DNA of 64,000 nucleotides, taken from contig CM034547.1 of assembly GCA_020055645.1 (NCBI GenBank), positions 45,152,409-45,216,408 of the forward strand, read 5' to 3'. Made by a program: the position numbers and the translations under genes. Shown in pieces: positions 33,645 to 44,637 of the stretch. Origin of the DNA: Tomocerus qinae. Taxonomy: Eukaryota > Arthropoda > Collembola > Entomobryomorpha > Tomoceridae. Numbering within the stretch: position 1 is the first letter of the stretch; each line of letters starts with the position of its first letter. Under the pieces are notes generated by a model. It searched no databases. It had not been told where the DNA came from and was given only the letters and a program-made list of their open reading frames with translations.

Positions 33645-35848
33645 TGGGGATAGTATAAAATATATCAGGCCGCTTCTACTAAAACTGAAATTATATAGTA
33701 AAATAAAATAAACGGATAATTACGCTCAAAAGTAGAATAACGAATCTGCTTCAAGTTTGTCTTGATGTTAACAGTCAATATTAATATATTTTCATTATGT
33801 ATTGACTTTGATAGTCGATATTAATGTTTTCTTATGCATTGATTTTGATAGTCGATATTAATATATTTTGAGTTTGTATTGATTTTCATAATCAACATTA
33901 ATCAATTTTTATTTTCTGTTGATTTTCGTAGTCAACATTAATCAACTTTGATTTTCTGTTGATTTTTATAGTTAACATTAATACATTTTGATTTTCTGTT
34001 GATTGCCATAGTCAATGTTAATCAATTTTGATTTTCTGTTGATTTTCATAGTCAACATTAATCAATTTTGATTTTCTGTTGATTTTCATAGTCAACATTA
34101 ATCAATTTAGATTTTCTGTTGATTTTCATAGTCAACATTAATCAATTTTGATTTTCTGTTGATTTTCATAGTCAACATTAATCAATTTTGATTTTCTGTT
34201 AATTTTTATAGTCAACATTAATCAATTTTGATTTTCTGTTAATTTTTATAACGCATTGATCGAAGTGGACCAAATTACACATAGACAATGCCTATGGACT
34301 GGTGACGAACCCTATTGATTTTGGTTCAAATCGGTCCATAAGTTGCTGAGATACCGCGCGCTCACTTTGTCTTTATTTGATAGTCAAAGCAGAAAATGGG
34401 CCATATAAACTTCAATTGTGTTTCCTATTAATTGTTAGCGAGATAGTATAAAATATTTAACTCCGCTTCTACCAAATTTAAGATTTTATAATAACGTAAA
34501 TAAAACTGCAAAATAACCATTATAGGACCAAAATAAATCAATTTCGCATTTATATTCAAATTGATAGTCAAATTTCCATTTTTCGATTTCCTTTCAATTT
34601 TGATAGTCATTATTAACCGAATTTAATTTTCTGTTGATTTTAATACTCATAATCATTCAAAGTTGAATATCTGTTGATTTTCATAGTCAACATTAATGTG
34701 CTTTGATTTTCTGTTGATTTTCATAGTCAACATCAATGTGCTTTGATTTTCTGTTGATTTTCATAGTCAACATTAATGTGCTTTGATTTTCTGTTGATTT
34801 TCATAGTCAACATTAATGTGCTTTGATTTTCTGTTGATTTTCATAGTCAACATTTATCAATTTTGATTTTCTGTTGATTTTCATAGTCAACATTTATCAA
34901 TTTTGATTTTCTGTTGATTTTCATAGTCAACATTTATCAATTTTGATTTTCTGTTGATTTTCATAGTCAACATTTATCAATTTTGATTTTCTGTTGATTT
35001 TCATAGTCAACATTAATCAATTTTGATTTTCTGTTGATTTTCATAGTCAACATTTATCAATTTTGATTTTCTGTTGATTTTCATAGTCAACATTTATCAA
35101 TTTTGATTTTCTGTTGATTTTCATAGTCAACATTATTCAATTTTGATTTAATGTTGATTTTCATAGTCAAAATTAATCAATTTTGATTTAATGTTGATTT
35201 TCATAGTCAACATTAATCAATTTTGATTTTCTGTTGATTTTCATAGTCAACATTTATCAATTTTGATTTTCTGTTGATTTTCATAGTCAACATTTATCAA
35301 TTTTGATTTTCTGTTGATTTTCATAGTCAACATTTATCAATTTTGATTTTCTGTTGATTTTCATAGTCAACATTTATCAATTTTGATTTTCTGTTGATTT
35401 TCATAGTCAACATTTATCAATTTTGATTTTCTGTTGATTTTCATAGTCAACATTTATCAATTTTGATTTTCTGTTGATTTTCATAGTCAACATTTATCAA
35501 TTTTGATTTTCTGTTGATTTTCATAGTCAACATTTATCAATTTTGATTTTCTGTTGATTTTCATAGTCAACATTTATCAATTTTGATTTTCTGTTGATTT
35601 TCATAGTCAACATTTATCAATTTTGATTTTCTGTTGATTTTCATAGTCAACATTTATCAATTTTGGTTTTCTGTTGATTTTCATAGTCAACATTAATCAA
35701 TTTTGATTTAATGTTGATTTTCATAGTCAACATTAATCAATTTTGATTTAATGTTGATTTTCATAGTCAACATTAATCAATTTTGATTTAATGTTGATTT
35801 TCATAGTCAACATTAATTAATTTTGATTTAATGTTGATTTTCATAGTC
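33645..35848 (+). mobile_element. Two fused partial Helentron derivatives, inverted
   Basis: 33645-34249 starts inside the tail region (GATAGTATAAAATATATCAGG) and holds about 15 diverged 40-bp repeats. At about 34250 a second copy begins (AACGCATTGATCGAAGTGGACC), runs through the conserved tail and then into a long repeat array. Neither carries the GGCGAGCT terminus, and the far end is cut off at 35848. Confidence 0.8.
34655..35848 (+). repeat. Highly regular 40-bp tandem array, about 30 units
   Basis: Unit TTTTGATTTTCTGTTGATTT plus TCATAGTCAACATTTATCAA, exactly 40 bp. Many neighbouring units are identical. Variant units with GTGC or with TTTAATG cluster at the two edges. Homogeneity indicates recent expansion. 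Confidence 0.95.
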
Positions 35849-36943
35849 CTAATGTTAGCCGAAACCCACATCTTTAAACTAACGACACATTGAAGATGTA
35901 CAGTTCAAACTGGTTCAAACTACCCCTGGTTTATGAAAATCATTGGGCATTTTACACGACACTCGATGATTTTCAAAAACCAAATGAAATGAAGGGAGAT
36001 AATCTTTATATTTGCAGTTGAAAATGCAAATCTAATGAAATGGTATTACAGCTCTTTTTTATTGAGAAATTTTTTAGGCTCTATTCGTTAATATTTCTGA
36101 CAGGTTTCAAAATTTGTATTTTGATTTCCATGGATACCCAGACTAGTTACAACATAAGTCCCCTTTGACCTCCTATGGTCAACCCTTTCAGATAACCTTT
36201 TAAAAAATAATTTCATTCATAAAAAAATAAGTATAATAAGTTCAGTCGTAAGAAAAATAAATGAATGATATTTTGTCATTCTAATCAAGGTTTCTACAGA
36301 AACTGTACCTCTGTGGTAGAAGGTAAGTGTGGGAGTTTGCAATTTACAAATTCACTTTTTCCCCTCTGGAGGACAAATCCTATAATTTGTCCTCCACTAC
36401 TTGCGGACAGGATAAAGGACTGGCCACGGTACGTAAAATTTTAGATTGTCAAGGTGATATGGCATAAGAAACTCCCGCACTGACTAACCTCCTACCATAT
36501 AGAGGAATCTTGTCAAGAAATGTCAACAGCTTTATCCGAAGGGTTCAACTAGGCCCTTTGCGCGAATACCTATAAGGGACAAATCGTACCAGTTGTCATT
36601 GCCAACAATCGGTTAATGGGCAAAAAACGTCCCCTATAGATATTCACTCTGGTGTCTAGCTCAATTCATCAACCCTCCTGATAAAGCAGAAAAGAAGCCA
36701 AGGGATACCACGCCCAACAAAGATTCTTGATTATATGAGCTTGTAAGTCGAAAAACGTCCTATAATTCGTTGCCAAAATAAAATTTTGGGTAACTAGGAG
36801 TGTTAAATTTTTATATTAACCCTTTAATACCCAGAGAACAAACTTGAAACGGAGATAACCAAAAATAATAACATGGTCCGTACTAAAGAGTGTGTAAGAA
36901 TTAGTAAAAGAACAATTAGAAACTGAATTTGAACTTGAAGATT
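35849..36943. other. Unassigned spacer
   Basis: Contains one hairpin near 35930-35982 (GGTTTATGAAAATCAT against ATGATTTTCAAAAACC). No coding frame or RNA gene is supported. Confidence 0.45.
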
Positions 36944-39046
36944 TCAGTGTAAGAATTCCCAGAATGTTCTTGCGGTCGCGGGTAGGTACTTCTGCATAGA
37001 TCGGAGATCATTTGTCAGAGACACATCTATTGGGAGTGGTCCCGGATACTTTCTTAAAAGAATTAAATTATTTAAATTAACTTCTAGTGTTGGGGAAAAA
37101 TGTTCTTCCCACTGAGTATCACTATGACCCTGTTTTGTGAAAATGGAATTGGGATGTCTTGATTCAATTCTAATATTTACTGCATGAGTAACTTTTAGAG
37201 ATGTCGGTCTTCTGACTGCTTGAACTATGGCATCGAAGTTCAAAATAGCATCTTGAGTCATTCTCTGAACTCTAAACGGCTGTACAATGCTAGCTCCTTT
37301 AAACATAGATATACAATCATCGATAGTATGAAGGGTTGCAGTTTTCATTTTCTTCTCCACTAAAGCAAATTGTCGATCGCATGGAAGAAATGAATGTCCT
37401 GTACATAAGAACTTCTGATGGATCTACAATATATTTTAGAAATTAGGAAAATAATTAATTATTAATCATTTAAATTTTAAAAGTAAGTCGTACACTGTAA
37501 ATACCTCAGTAAAGTACCCCAAAGAAACTAGATAGCGATACCCGCAGATGGTTTCAAAATTATTGTTTTGACCGCAGCATCTGTCTGACCACACTACAAG
37601 TGTTCTTTCCTGACCTTCAGGCAGTAAGTTAAAATTTTCTATACAAAATTGAAATATTGTTGAAAAAACTTCACTGGCTCCACGATTTCCTTCTCTTTTG
37701 TGCCATACGCACATAACCGTGCTGTCATTATCAGCGCGATGTATGGCCACATTGTAGCAGGGGTACTTTCTCTTGTAGTATTGCTCACTATTAGACAACT
37801 TAGGAATGTTAATGACCTACATAATGAAAAGGTAATCCTTATATCTAAAATTGCTTTCCAATTGTTTACAATAGGACTATAATGTTTTAGCTTACAGCTT
37901 GCATATCAATTGATAGAACTACATAATTTGGATCCACTTTAGACTTGCTAGAATCAGCTCTTAACGTTTGATAACCATTATCAGATTTCAAATGGTGCTC
38001 TATCATTGTTAGCCACAATTCATTCAGTTGAATTTCATTAGCTGGATTAGATTCATCCAGATTTGAAATGGCAACAAATAGTTCATCACAACGATCGCAC
38101 GTATCACTCCTTGGGGTTGGAATCTTAAGTTCAGTTCCCTGAATGTGTCATAGTACAGTTTTTTGTGTGAGAATACCTCTTCTCCTAAAACTTCACAGTA
38201 CAAATTGAACATTTTTGAAACGTTTAAATCAGTGCCAAGGTATTGTCGTAATGGATCGCCCGCCTGTACCGTGTAAATAGAGCACTTAAGATTTTTAACA
38301 AAAATAGGTCAGGAATAGTTTTAATAATTCTTACGTTACGACGGTAGTGGCTAATTTCTTTAGGAAATGATTGTATATGCGATATTATGTTCGCTTTAAC
38401 ATCAGGAGTATGTTTATGGGGCCTATTAAGGTGGACTCCTCTCAAGTCGATGGCTGCCAAGCTTCCTGCATTTAATTTCTGTTGTACTGTTTTCAATCGT
38501 CGCTCAGTAATTCCGAAAACCGCCATAAAAGATTTTTTACACACACGAGTTTTTATGCTGTTTTCTCCAAAAATCCAATACAAATAAGTATTGTTTCTTC
38601 GATTTGTGGTCCGGTGAACTACTTCTTTTTCTCTATTAAATTCATTAAAGATGTAGACTGTAGATTCCAGTCTCCCAAATTCCAAAATTCATGAAACATC
38701 GCTAACTTCCTTTGTAGTGGCACTAGACATCCATCGTTCCTGCATCCAGGTTCACAGTAATATTCCTGTTGCATTGATAATTTGCAATTATTTCTGTGCA
38801 ACTTAACTGAAAAACTAAAAATCAGTAACTTAAGTTTTGGTCACATTTTGATATCATCGCTCTTACTTCGGTCATTGGCTTAGGAGCATCGTTTTCTTTT
38901 CCGTTCCTCCCTGAATATGGATGTCCGGAATTTCTTCTTAGTTTAGCTTCATTGTCGGTCCAATCTAACACGTTTATTCTGCGTCGTCTTCCAGTATTTA
39001 TATTTGCTAATCGTCTTTTTGAAATGCTAATGCTATTAGAAGCCAT
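36944..39046 (-). pseudogene. DUF7869-like multi-copy gene, broken
   Basis: A chain of minus-strand frames in the order of a family common in insect and other invertebrate genomes. It has a basic N-terminus (RRRRINVLDWTDNEAKLRRNS), a Cys-rich section (YYCEPGCRNDGC...FHEFWNLGD), VCKKSFMAVFGITERRLKTV, RSDTCDRCDELF, then the DUF7869 core YPCYNVAIH...RTLVVWSDRCCGQNNNFETI...SLGYFTE. A GT-AG intron of about 65 bp near 37.43-37.49 kb leads to FLCTGHSFLPCDRQFALVEKK and the C-terminus. Frame changes near 38.12 and 38.65 kb and stops near 37.9 and 38.8 kb break it. Some gaps may be real introns. The core looks like a domesticated or mobile nuclease fold, but its function is unknown. Confidence 0.6.
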
Positions 39047-39380
39047 TTCACAAGAATTGAAGATGATTAGAATTATTTAAATTGAGGAGTTAGAACTTTA
39101 TGGAGAAAATTCTGTTATTTACCCAATTTCCAAAAAATTACTCCTTAGGAATGAAAACTTCGAGGGTTGAGGGTTAAAAGTTGTATTATTATTTTAATAC
39201 TAATGCATAGTAACCCATTTTTTGTTTTGGCAACAAATTATAAGACGTTTTTCGACTTACAAGCTCATATTGATCTTATCACTTCAATCTGTCGGGTGTT
39301 CTATGACCTATGCATCCGGTCAGTTATGTGTCATTTCCAACTTTCCATTTGTGCGTAAACTTGCTTTGCATTTCGATCAA
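39047..39380. other. Spacer before Helitron
   Basis: No feature recognised; frames of 60-70 codons here have no family resemblance. Confidence 0.4.
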
Positions 39381-39407
39381 TCTATACTATATTATAATTT
39401 CCGGAAG

Positions 39408-39476
39408 TATGTATGTATGTATGTATGTATGTATGTATGTATGTATGTATGTATGTATGTATGTATGTATGTATGT
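39408..39476. repeat. (ATGT)n microsatellite
   Basis: About 17 uninterrupted tetranucleotide units. The translated Met-Tyr-Val-Cys frames are artefacts. Confidence 0.95.
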
Positions 39477-39479
39477 CCG

Positions 39480-40131
39480 CTCCCAGTTTCCCTATGTTGA
39501 CACTTCTAGAAGCAGTAAAACAGTATGTCGACACTTCTAAAAGCAGTAAAACCCTATGTTGACACTTCTAGAAGCAGTAAAACCCTATGTCGACACTTCT
39601 AGAAACAGTAAAACAATATGTTGACACTTCTAAAAGCAGTAAAACCCTATGTTGACACTTCTAAAAGCAGTAAAACCCTATGTTGACACTTCTAAAAGCA
39701 GTAAAACCCTATGTTGACACTTCTAAAGCAGTAAAACCCTATGTTGACACTTCTAGAAGCAGTAAACCAGTATGTTGACACTTCTAAAAGCAGTAAAACA
39801 GTATGTTGACACTTCTAGATGCAGTAAAACAGTATGTTGACACTTCTAGATGCAGCAAAACAGTATGTTGACACTTCTAGAAGCAGTAAAACCCTATGTT
39901 GACACTTCTAGAAGCAGTAAATCCCTATGTTGACACTTCTAGAAGCAGTAACACAGTATGTTGACACTTCAAGAAGCAGTAAAACAGTATGTTGACACTT
40001 CTAAAAGCAGTAAAACCCTATGTTGACACTTCTAGAAGCAGTAAAACCCTATGTTGACACTTCTAGAAGCAGTAAAACCCTATGTTGACACTTCTAGAAG
40101 CAGTAACACAGTATGTTGACACTTCTAGAAG
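39480..40131. repeat. 31-bp minisatellite, about 21 units
   Basis: Unit CACTTCTAGAAGCAGTAAAA plus CCCTATGTTGA, with variants CAGTATGTTGA and TCTAAAAGC. Inside the Helitron. Confidence 0.95.
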
Positions 40132-40142
40132 GTATTTCTATA

Positions 40143-40188
40143 AGGAGGGGGCGGGTACTAGAGACTTCAAGTCGATGTAACAGTTATG
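40143..40188 (+). repeat. First unit of 50-bp minisatellite, split by insertion
   Basis: GGAGGGGGCGGGTACTAGAGACTTC and following bases match units at 41395-42117 on the other side of the nested element. Confidence 0.8.
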
Positions 40189-41394
40189 TTTTAGCTCGCC
40201 TGAATAAGGCAGCTTATAGAACCGTATTGTCTGTCCGTCCGTCCGTCCGGACGCACGATAACTTTCGAACGCATTGACCGAAGTTGACCAAATTACGCAT
40301 AAACAATGCCTATGGACTGGGGACGAACCCTATTGATTTTGGGTCAAATCGGTCCATAAGTTGCTGAGATACCACGCGCTCACTTTGTCTTTATTTGATA
40401 GTCAAAGAGAAAATTGGGCATTGAAAATTGTAATACCGTTTCCTATAGATTGTTAGCGGGATAGTATAAAATAAATCATGCCGCTTCTACTAAAACTGAA
40501 ATTAGATAGTAAAATAACAAAAACGGAAAATTACACTCAAAAGTAAAATAACGAATCTGTTTCGAGTTGTCTTGATTTTAACAGTCAATATTAATATATT
40601 TTCATTATGTATTGACTTTAATAGTCAATATTAATATATTTTCATTATGTATTGACTCTGATAGTCAATATTAATATATTTTCATTATGTATGCTTTTGA
40701 TAACCAATATTAATAAATTTTCATCATGTATTGATTTTGATAGTCAATATTTATATATTTTGATTTTGTATTGATTATGATAATCAAATTTCTGTTGAAT
40801 TTAATTGTCAATATTAATAAATTTTGATTTTGTATTGATTATGACAATCAAATTTCTGTTGATTTTCATAGTCAACAGTAATCTATTTTAATTTTCTGTG
40901 GATTTTCATAGTCAACATTAATTAGTTTTGATTTTCTGTTTATTTTCATAGTCAACAGTAATCAATTTTAATTTTCTGTTGATTTTCCTTATCAACAGTT
41001 ATCAATTTTCATTTTCTGTTGATTTTCCCAATCAACAATTATCAATTTTGATTTTCTGTTGATTTTCGCAATCAACAATTATCAATTTTTATTTTCTGTT
41101 GATTTTCTTAATCAACTATTGTCAATTTTAGTTTTCTGTTGATTTTCCTAATCAACAATTATCAATTTTGATTTTTTGTTGATTTTTCAAATAATATAGC
41201 TTCGTTTCCTCATAATATCAATGTCTGAATTTTTAATATGTCGTAGCTACATATATAAAGACTCAATTCTGAAAGTTTGATCAAAATCCGTACGTTCGGT
41301 TTTGTGTTACGTGCGAGTACTTCTCGTCTACCGAAATGTGTACACGCTAACCTTTACTCAGGCGAGCTTCTGTTACGGCTTGCTGTAGGTTTTT
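40189..41394 (+). mobile_element. Complete non-autonomous Helentron nested in Helitron
   Basis: 5' end TTTTAGCTCGCCTGAATAAGG, GTCC-rich stretch, conserved tail, about 15 repeats of 40 bp, then CAGGCGAGCTTCTGTTACGG and GCTTGCTGTAGGTTTT at the 3' end. It sits in a T run of the surrounding minisatellite: units elsewhere read TTATGTTTTTTGG without interruption. This fits the T^T target preference known for Helentrons and gives an empty-site comparison inside the window. Confidence 0.9.
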
Positions 41395-42117
41395 TGGATA
41401 GGACCGGGGAGGTGGAGGCTACATATTGATGAAAAATTTGTTATTTGGAAGTGGCGGGGAGGTGGAGGTTATATGTCGCTTAAACAATCTTTATTTGGGA
41501 AGGGTTGGTGGAGGCTATATGTCGGTGAAAATTTGTTATTTTGGTGGGGGTGGGGAGGTTGAGACTTCATGTCGATGAAACAAATATGTTTTTTGGGTAG
41601 GGGTGGGGAAGTGGAAGCTACATATCGATGAAAAACTGTTATTTTTGGGAAGGGGCGGGTAGGTGGAGGTGACATGTCGATTGTTATTTGGGAGGAGGCG
41701 GGAAGGTGGATGCTACATGTCAATGAAAAATTTGTTATTTGGGAAGAGGCGTTTAGGTGGAGGTTATATGTCGGTGAAACAATTGTTTTTTGGGGAAGGG
41801 GCTGGGAGGTGGAGGTTACATGTCGGTGAAAATTTGTTTTTTGGGAGGGGGCGGTGAGGTAGAGACTGCATGTCGATGAAACAATTATGTTTTTTGGAAA
41901 CGGGCGGGGAGGTGGAGGCTACATGTTGATGAATTTGTTATTTGGGAAGGGGCGGGGATGTGGAGGTTATGTGTCGGTAATAAAATTGTTATTTGGGAAG
42001 GGGCGGGGAGGTGGAGGTTACATGTCGATGAAAAAGTTTTTATTTATGAGGGGGCGGGAAGGTAGAGACTACATGTCGCTGAAACAATTGTTATTTGGGA
42101 AGGGGCTGGGAGTTGGA
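41395..42117 (+). repeat. G-rich minisatellite, unit about 50 bp
   Basis: Roughly 14 units built on TTGTTATTTGGGAAGGGGCG then GGGAGGTGGAGGCTACATGT and CGATGAAAAA. The Gly-Lys-Gly-Arg frames across it are repeat translations and not genes. G-runs could form quadruplexes. Confidence 0.9.
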
Positions 42118-42268
42118 TACTGCTGAATGGGTATGAATTGGCCAAGGTTGTATAGGAAACTGTGGTATGAAATATCAAGGCTCTTGAGCTTGGTAGTAGT
42201 TATATTTGAATCTTTAATTTTGCTTTATGTGAAATAGAGCCCTGTCGTAGGACGGGCTAACCAGCTAG

Positions 42269-42582
42269 TATCTACTAAAGTTCTACTCCGATTTTATAAT
42301 GCAGTTCACTGTTGAAATTAGAAATGTATTCCCTTCAAGTTATATAAATAAAATTAGCATGATACGAGCTAATTATGTATTTTGTTAATATTAAATTGTG
42401 AAATCATGGCAAAATTCGACAAAAAAGTTTAACCATTTTTAACAGATAGTAAGCTAAGAATATTTGTTTCTTTTTTTATATAACTTGAAGGGAATACGTT
42501 TCTGATTTTAACCATGTACTGTATTGTCTAGTACTAAACCTATTATTTGCCTTTGGCAAATAGGTCTAGACAGTTTAGCTTT
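42269..42582. other. Spacer
   Basis: An inverted pair AACTTGAAGGGAATACG/TATTCCCTTCAAGTTATATA (about 42329-42349 and 42480-42499) surrounds 130 bp, perhaps a small foldback. Nothing coding. Confidence 0.5.
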
Positions 42583-43616
42583 AAAACCTACAGCAAGCCG
42601 TAACAGAAGCCCGCCTGAGTAAAGGTTGCCGTGTACACATTTTGGTAGACGAAAAGTACTCGCACGTAACAGAAAACCGAGCGTACGGATTTTGATCAAA
42701 CTTTTAGAACTGAGTCTTTATATATATAGCTACGACATATTAAAAATTCAGAAATTGATATTATAGGGAAACGAAGCTATATCACTTACAATTACAGCTA
42801 AATCAACATACAATCAAAATTGATAATTGTCGACTGAAAATCAACAGAAAATCAAAATGGATTAATGTTGGCTATGAAAATCAACAATGAATAATGTTGA
42901 CTATGAAAATCGTCAGAAAATCAAAATTGATTAATGTTGACTATGAAAATCGACAGAAAATCAAAATTGATTAATTTTGGCTATGAAAATCAACAGAAAA
43001 TCAAAATTGATTAATTTTGACTATGAAAATCAAAAGAAAATCAAAATTGATTAATATTGACTATGAAAATCAACAGAAAATCAAAATTAGTTAGTATTGA
43101 GTATTAAAATTAACAGAAAATCAAAATTAATTAATATTGACTATGAAAATCAAAAGGGAATCAAAATCAGCCAATATTGTTTATCAAAATCAATAGGAAT
43201 TCGAAGTTTGACTATATAATTGAATACAAATGCGAAATAGATTTATTTCCGTCCTCTAATTGTTATTTTCCGGTTTGATTTGCTTTATTATAAAATCTTA
43301 AATTTGGTAGAAGCGGAGTGAAATATTTTATACTATCTCGCTAACAATTTATAGGAAACGCCATTGAACTTTTTAGTGTCCATTTAATGCCAAATTTTCA
43401 CTTTGACTATCAAAATGAAGACAAAGTGAGCGCGCGGTATCTCAGCAACCAATGGACCGATTTACCCCAAAGTCAATAGGGATCGTCAGTGGCCCATAGG
43501 CATTGTTTTTGCCAAGTTTGGTCAATATCCGTTATTGCTTTCGAAAGTTATCGTGGGGACGGACGGACGGACAGACTGTGCGGTTCTATAAGCTCGCTTC
43601 CTCAGGCGAGCTAAAA
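42583..43616 (-). mobile_element. Complete non-autonomous Helentron
   Basis: Both ends present: AAAACCTACAGCAAGCCGTAAC with a slightly altered GCCCGCCTGA at the left, and CTCGCTTCCTCAGGCGAGCTAAAA at the right. The middle has about ten 40-bp repeats, and the conserved tail matches the coding element. Length 1034 bp. No ORF. Confidence 0.9.
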
Positions 43617-44142
43617 ATGGGGTCGGTTTTGCTCCTTCTCAAGGAGCAAATTATCCATGGTTATTATAACAAATAATAAATCACAACAGATTATTTCATT
43701 TCAAAATTTTATATGATTTTCATATACATTCACAAGGGTAATATTTATTGCAACATTTGACTTCTGCATTACAGTCGTTTGATATCAGTATATATTACAT
43801 ACCTTTTAGCATATCATGCTACTGCCAACCACCATCCTAAGCTACACTTATCATATCATAATATGATAGTACTCCACTATGTATAATAAAAGTTATAATC
43901 ATGTTATTGGATTAACTTTCATACTATGAAAACAACACAATAGAATAGATCATTTTAATTACTTGCTGTAAGGAGCAACTGTTGATACAACTACTATTAT
44001 GTTGCCTTTTTCTAGCACATCTTATATGCTAGGTTTCAATATAAACAATAATAAATAAATAATATTTGTATTGTATTTCCATTGTCTTCTTTGTCTATTT
44101 ATTATACAAAGTTATTTGGCATTCGTTCTTTATTGTAAAAAG
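43617..44142. other. AT-rich region upstream of the CUB-like exon
   Basis: Would be intron or 5' flank of the following gene. A signal-peptide exon was looked for but not found. Confidence 0.4.
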
Positions 44143-44524
44143 GACACGTGTGAGGGTTATGGTGATAACCCACAGAATTATATTATAGTACCTAGTATAT
44201 ATAGACTAGAAGCAGTAAACTTGCCTTGCAGTTGGTTAATTGCCTATCAGAGGCGACCCACAGAAGTGTTAGAAGTGCTAATCACATGAACAATAGAGTT
44301 TATGCATTTGATTGGTTTTTGTAAGCTGTTAGTTAAGGTGACTGACGGTTCTGTGGGACACCGCCACTGTTCCCCATCTAAACTGTGTAGTGTGTTGTGT
44401 ATGTGTTGGACAAAACCTAAAGCAGAAGGCCGAGGCTTTGTGATAACCCAAGGATATGTAACCAATAGTGGCGCTCTCCGTGTTGGGTTTCCTTTAACCA
44501 CTACGCATTTAGCACAGCAGCCAG
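44143..44524 (+). CDS. CUB-like exon with an in-frame TGA
   Basis: Frame DTCEGYGDNPQNYIIVPSIY, LPCSWLIAY, then a TGA at 44287-44289. The same frame goes on with CKLLVKVTDGSVGHRHC and RGFVITQGYV. The order (Cys, Pro/Tyr segment, CxW, hydrophobic strand, Cys...DGS, Cys, GF/V) follows the CUB fold found in extracellular proteins. The exon starts after a TTGTAAAAAG acceptor and ends at CCAG|GTTAAG, phase 1, which fits the next exon. The TGA could be a pseudogenising mutation, a sequencing error, or sign of an unseen short intron. Confidence 0.45.
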
Positions 44525-44637
44525 GTTAAGAGCATTTGCGCGAAAATTGGCCTTAAACCTTACACCCAGTCGTTGCAGTATAATAATTATCCCGTAATTT
44601 CGATTTGGTTGTTAACAGTGGTCATTTTTATTCACAG

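Larger units (their letters stand above)
39381..42268 (+). mobile_element. Canonical non-autonomous Helitron
   Basis: 5' end TCTATACTATATTATAA, the classic Helitron start, preceded by A. 3' end CTAG (42265-42268), followed by T and preceded by a hairpin AGCCCTGTC-GTAG-GACGGGCT 6 bp upstream. Insertion between A and T with TC...CTAG ends is the textbook Helitron1 signature. The body is non-coding: an (ATGT)n run, a 31-bp minisatellite, a roughly 50-bp minisatellite, and a Helentron derivative nested in the last of these. Removing the nested copy leaves an element of about 1.7 kb. Confidence 0.85.

Noticed and set aside
34655..35848. CRISPR-like array of 40-bp repeats
   Set aside because: Units are directly adjacent with no unique spacers, and the context is eukaryotic transposon DNA.
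39222..39540. ORFs with MYVCMYVC repeats
   Set aside because: Translation of the (ATGT)n microsatellite.
41663..42126. Gly-rich ORFs (GKGRGGGGYMS)
   Set aside because: Translation of the G-rich 50-bp minisatellite; no start context and no conserved product.
44247..44501. Minus-strand ORF over the CUB-like exon
   Set aside because: Shadow of the plus-strand exon, with no motif.
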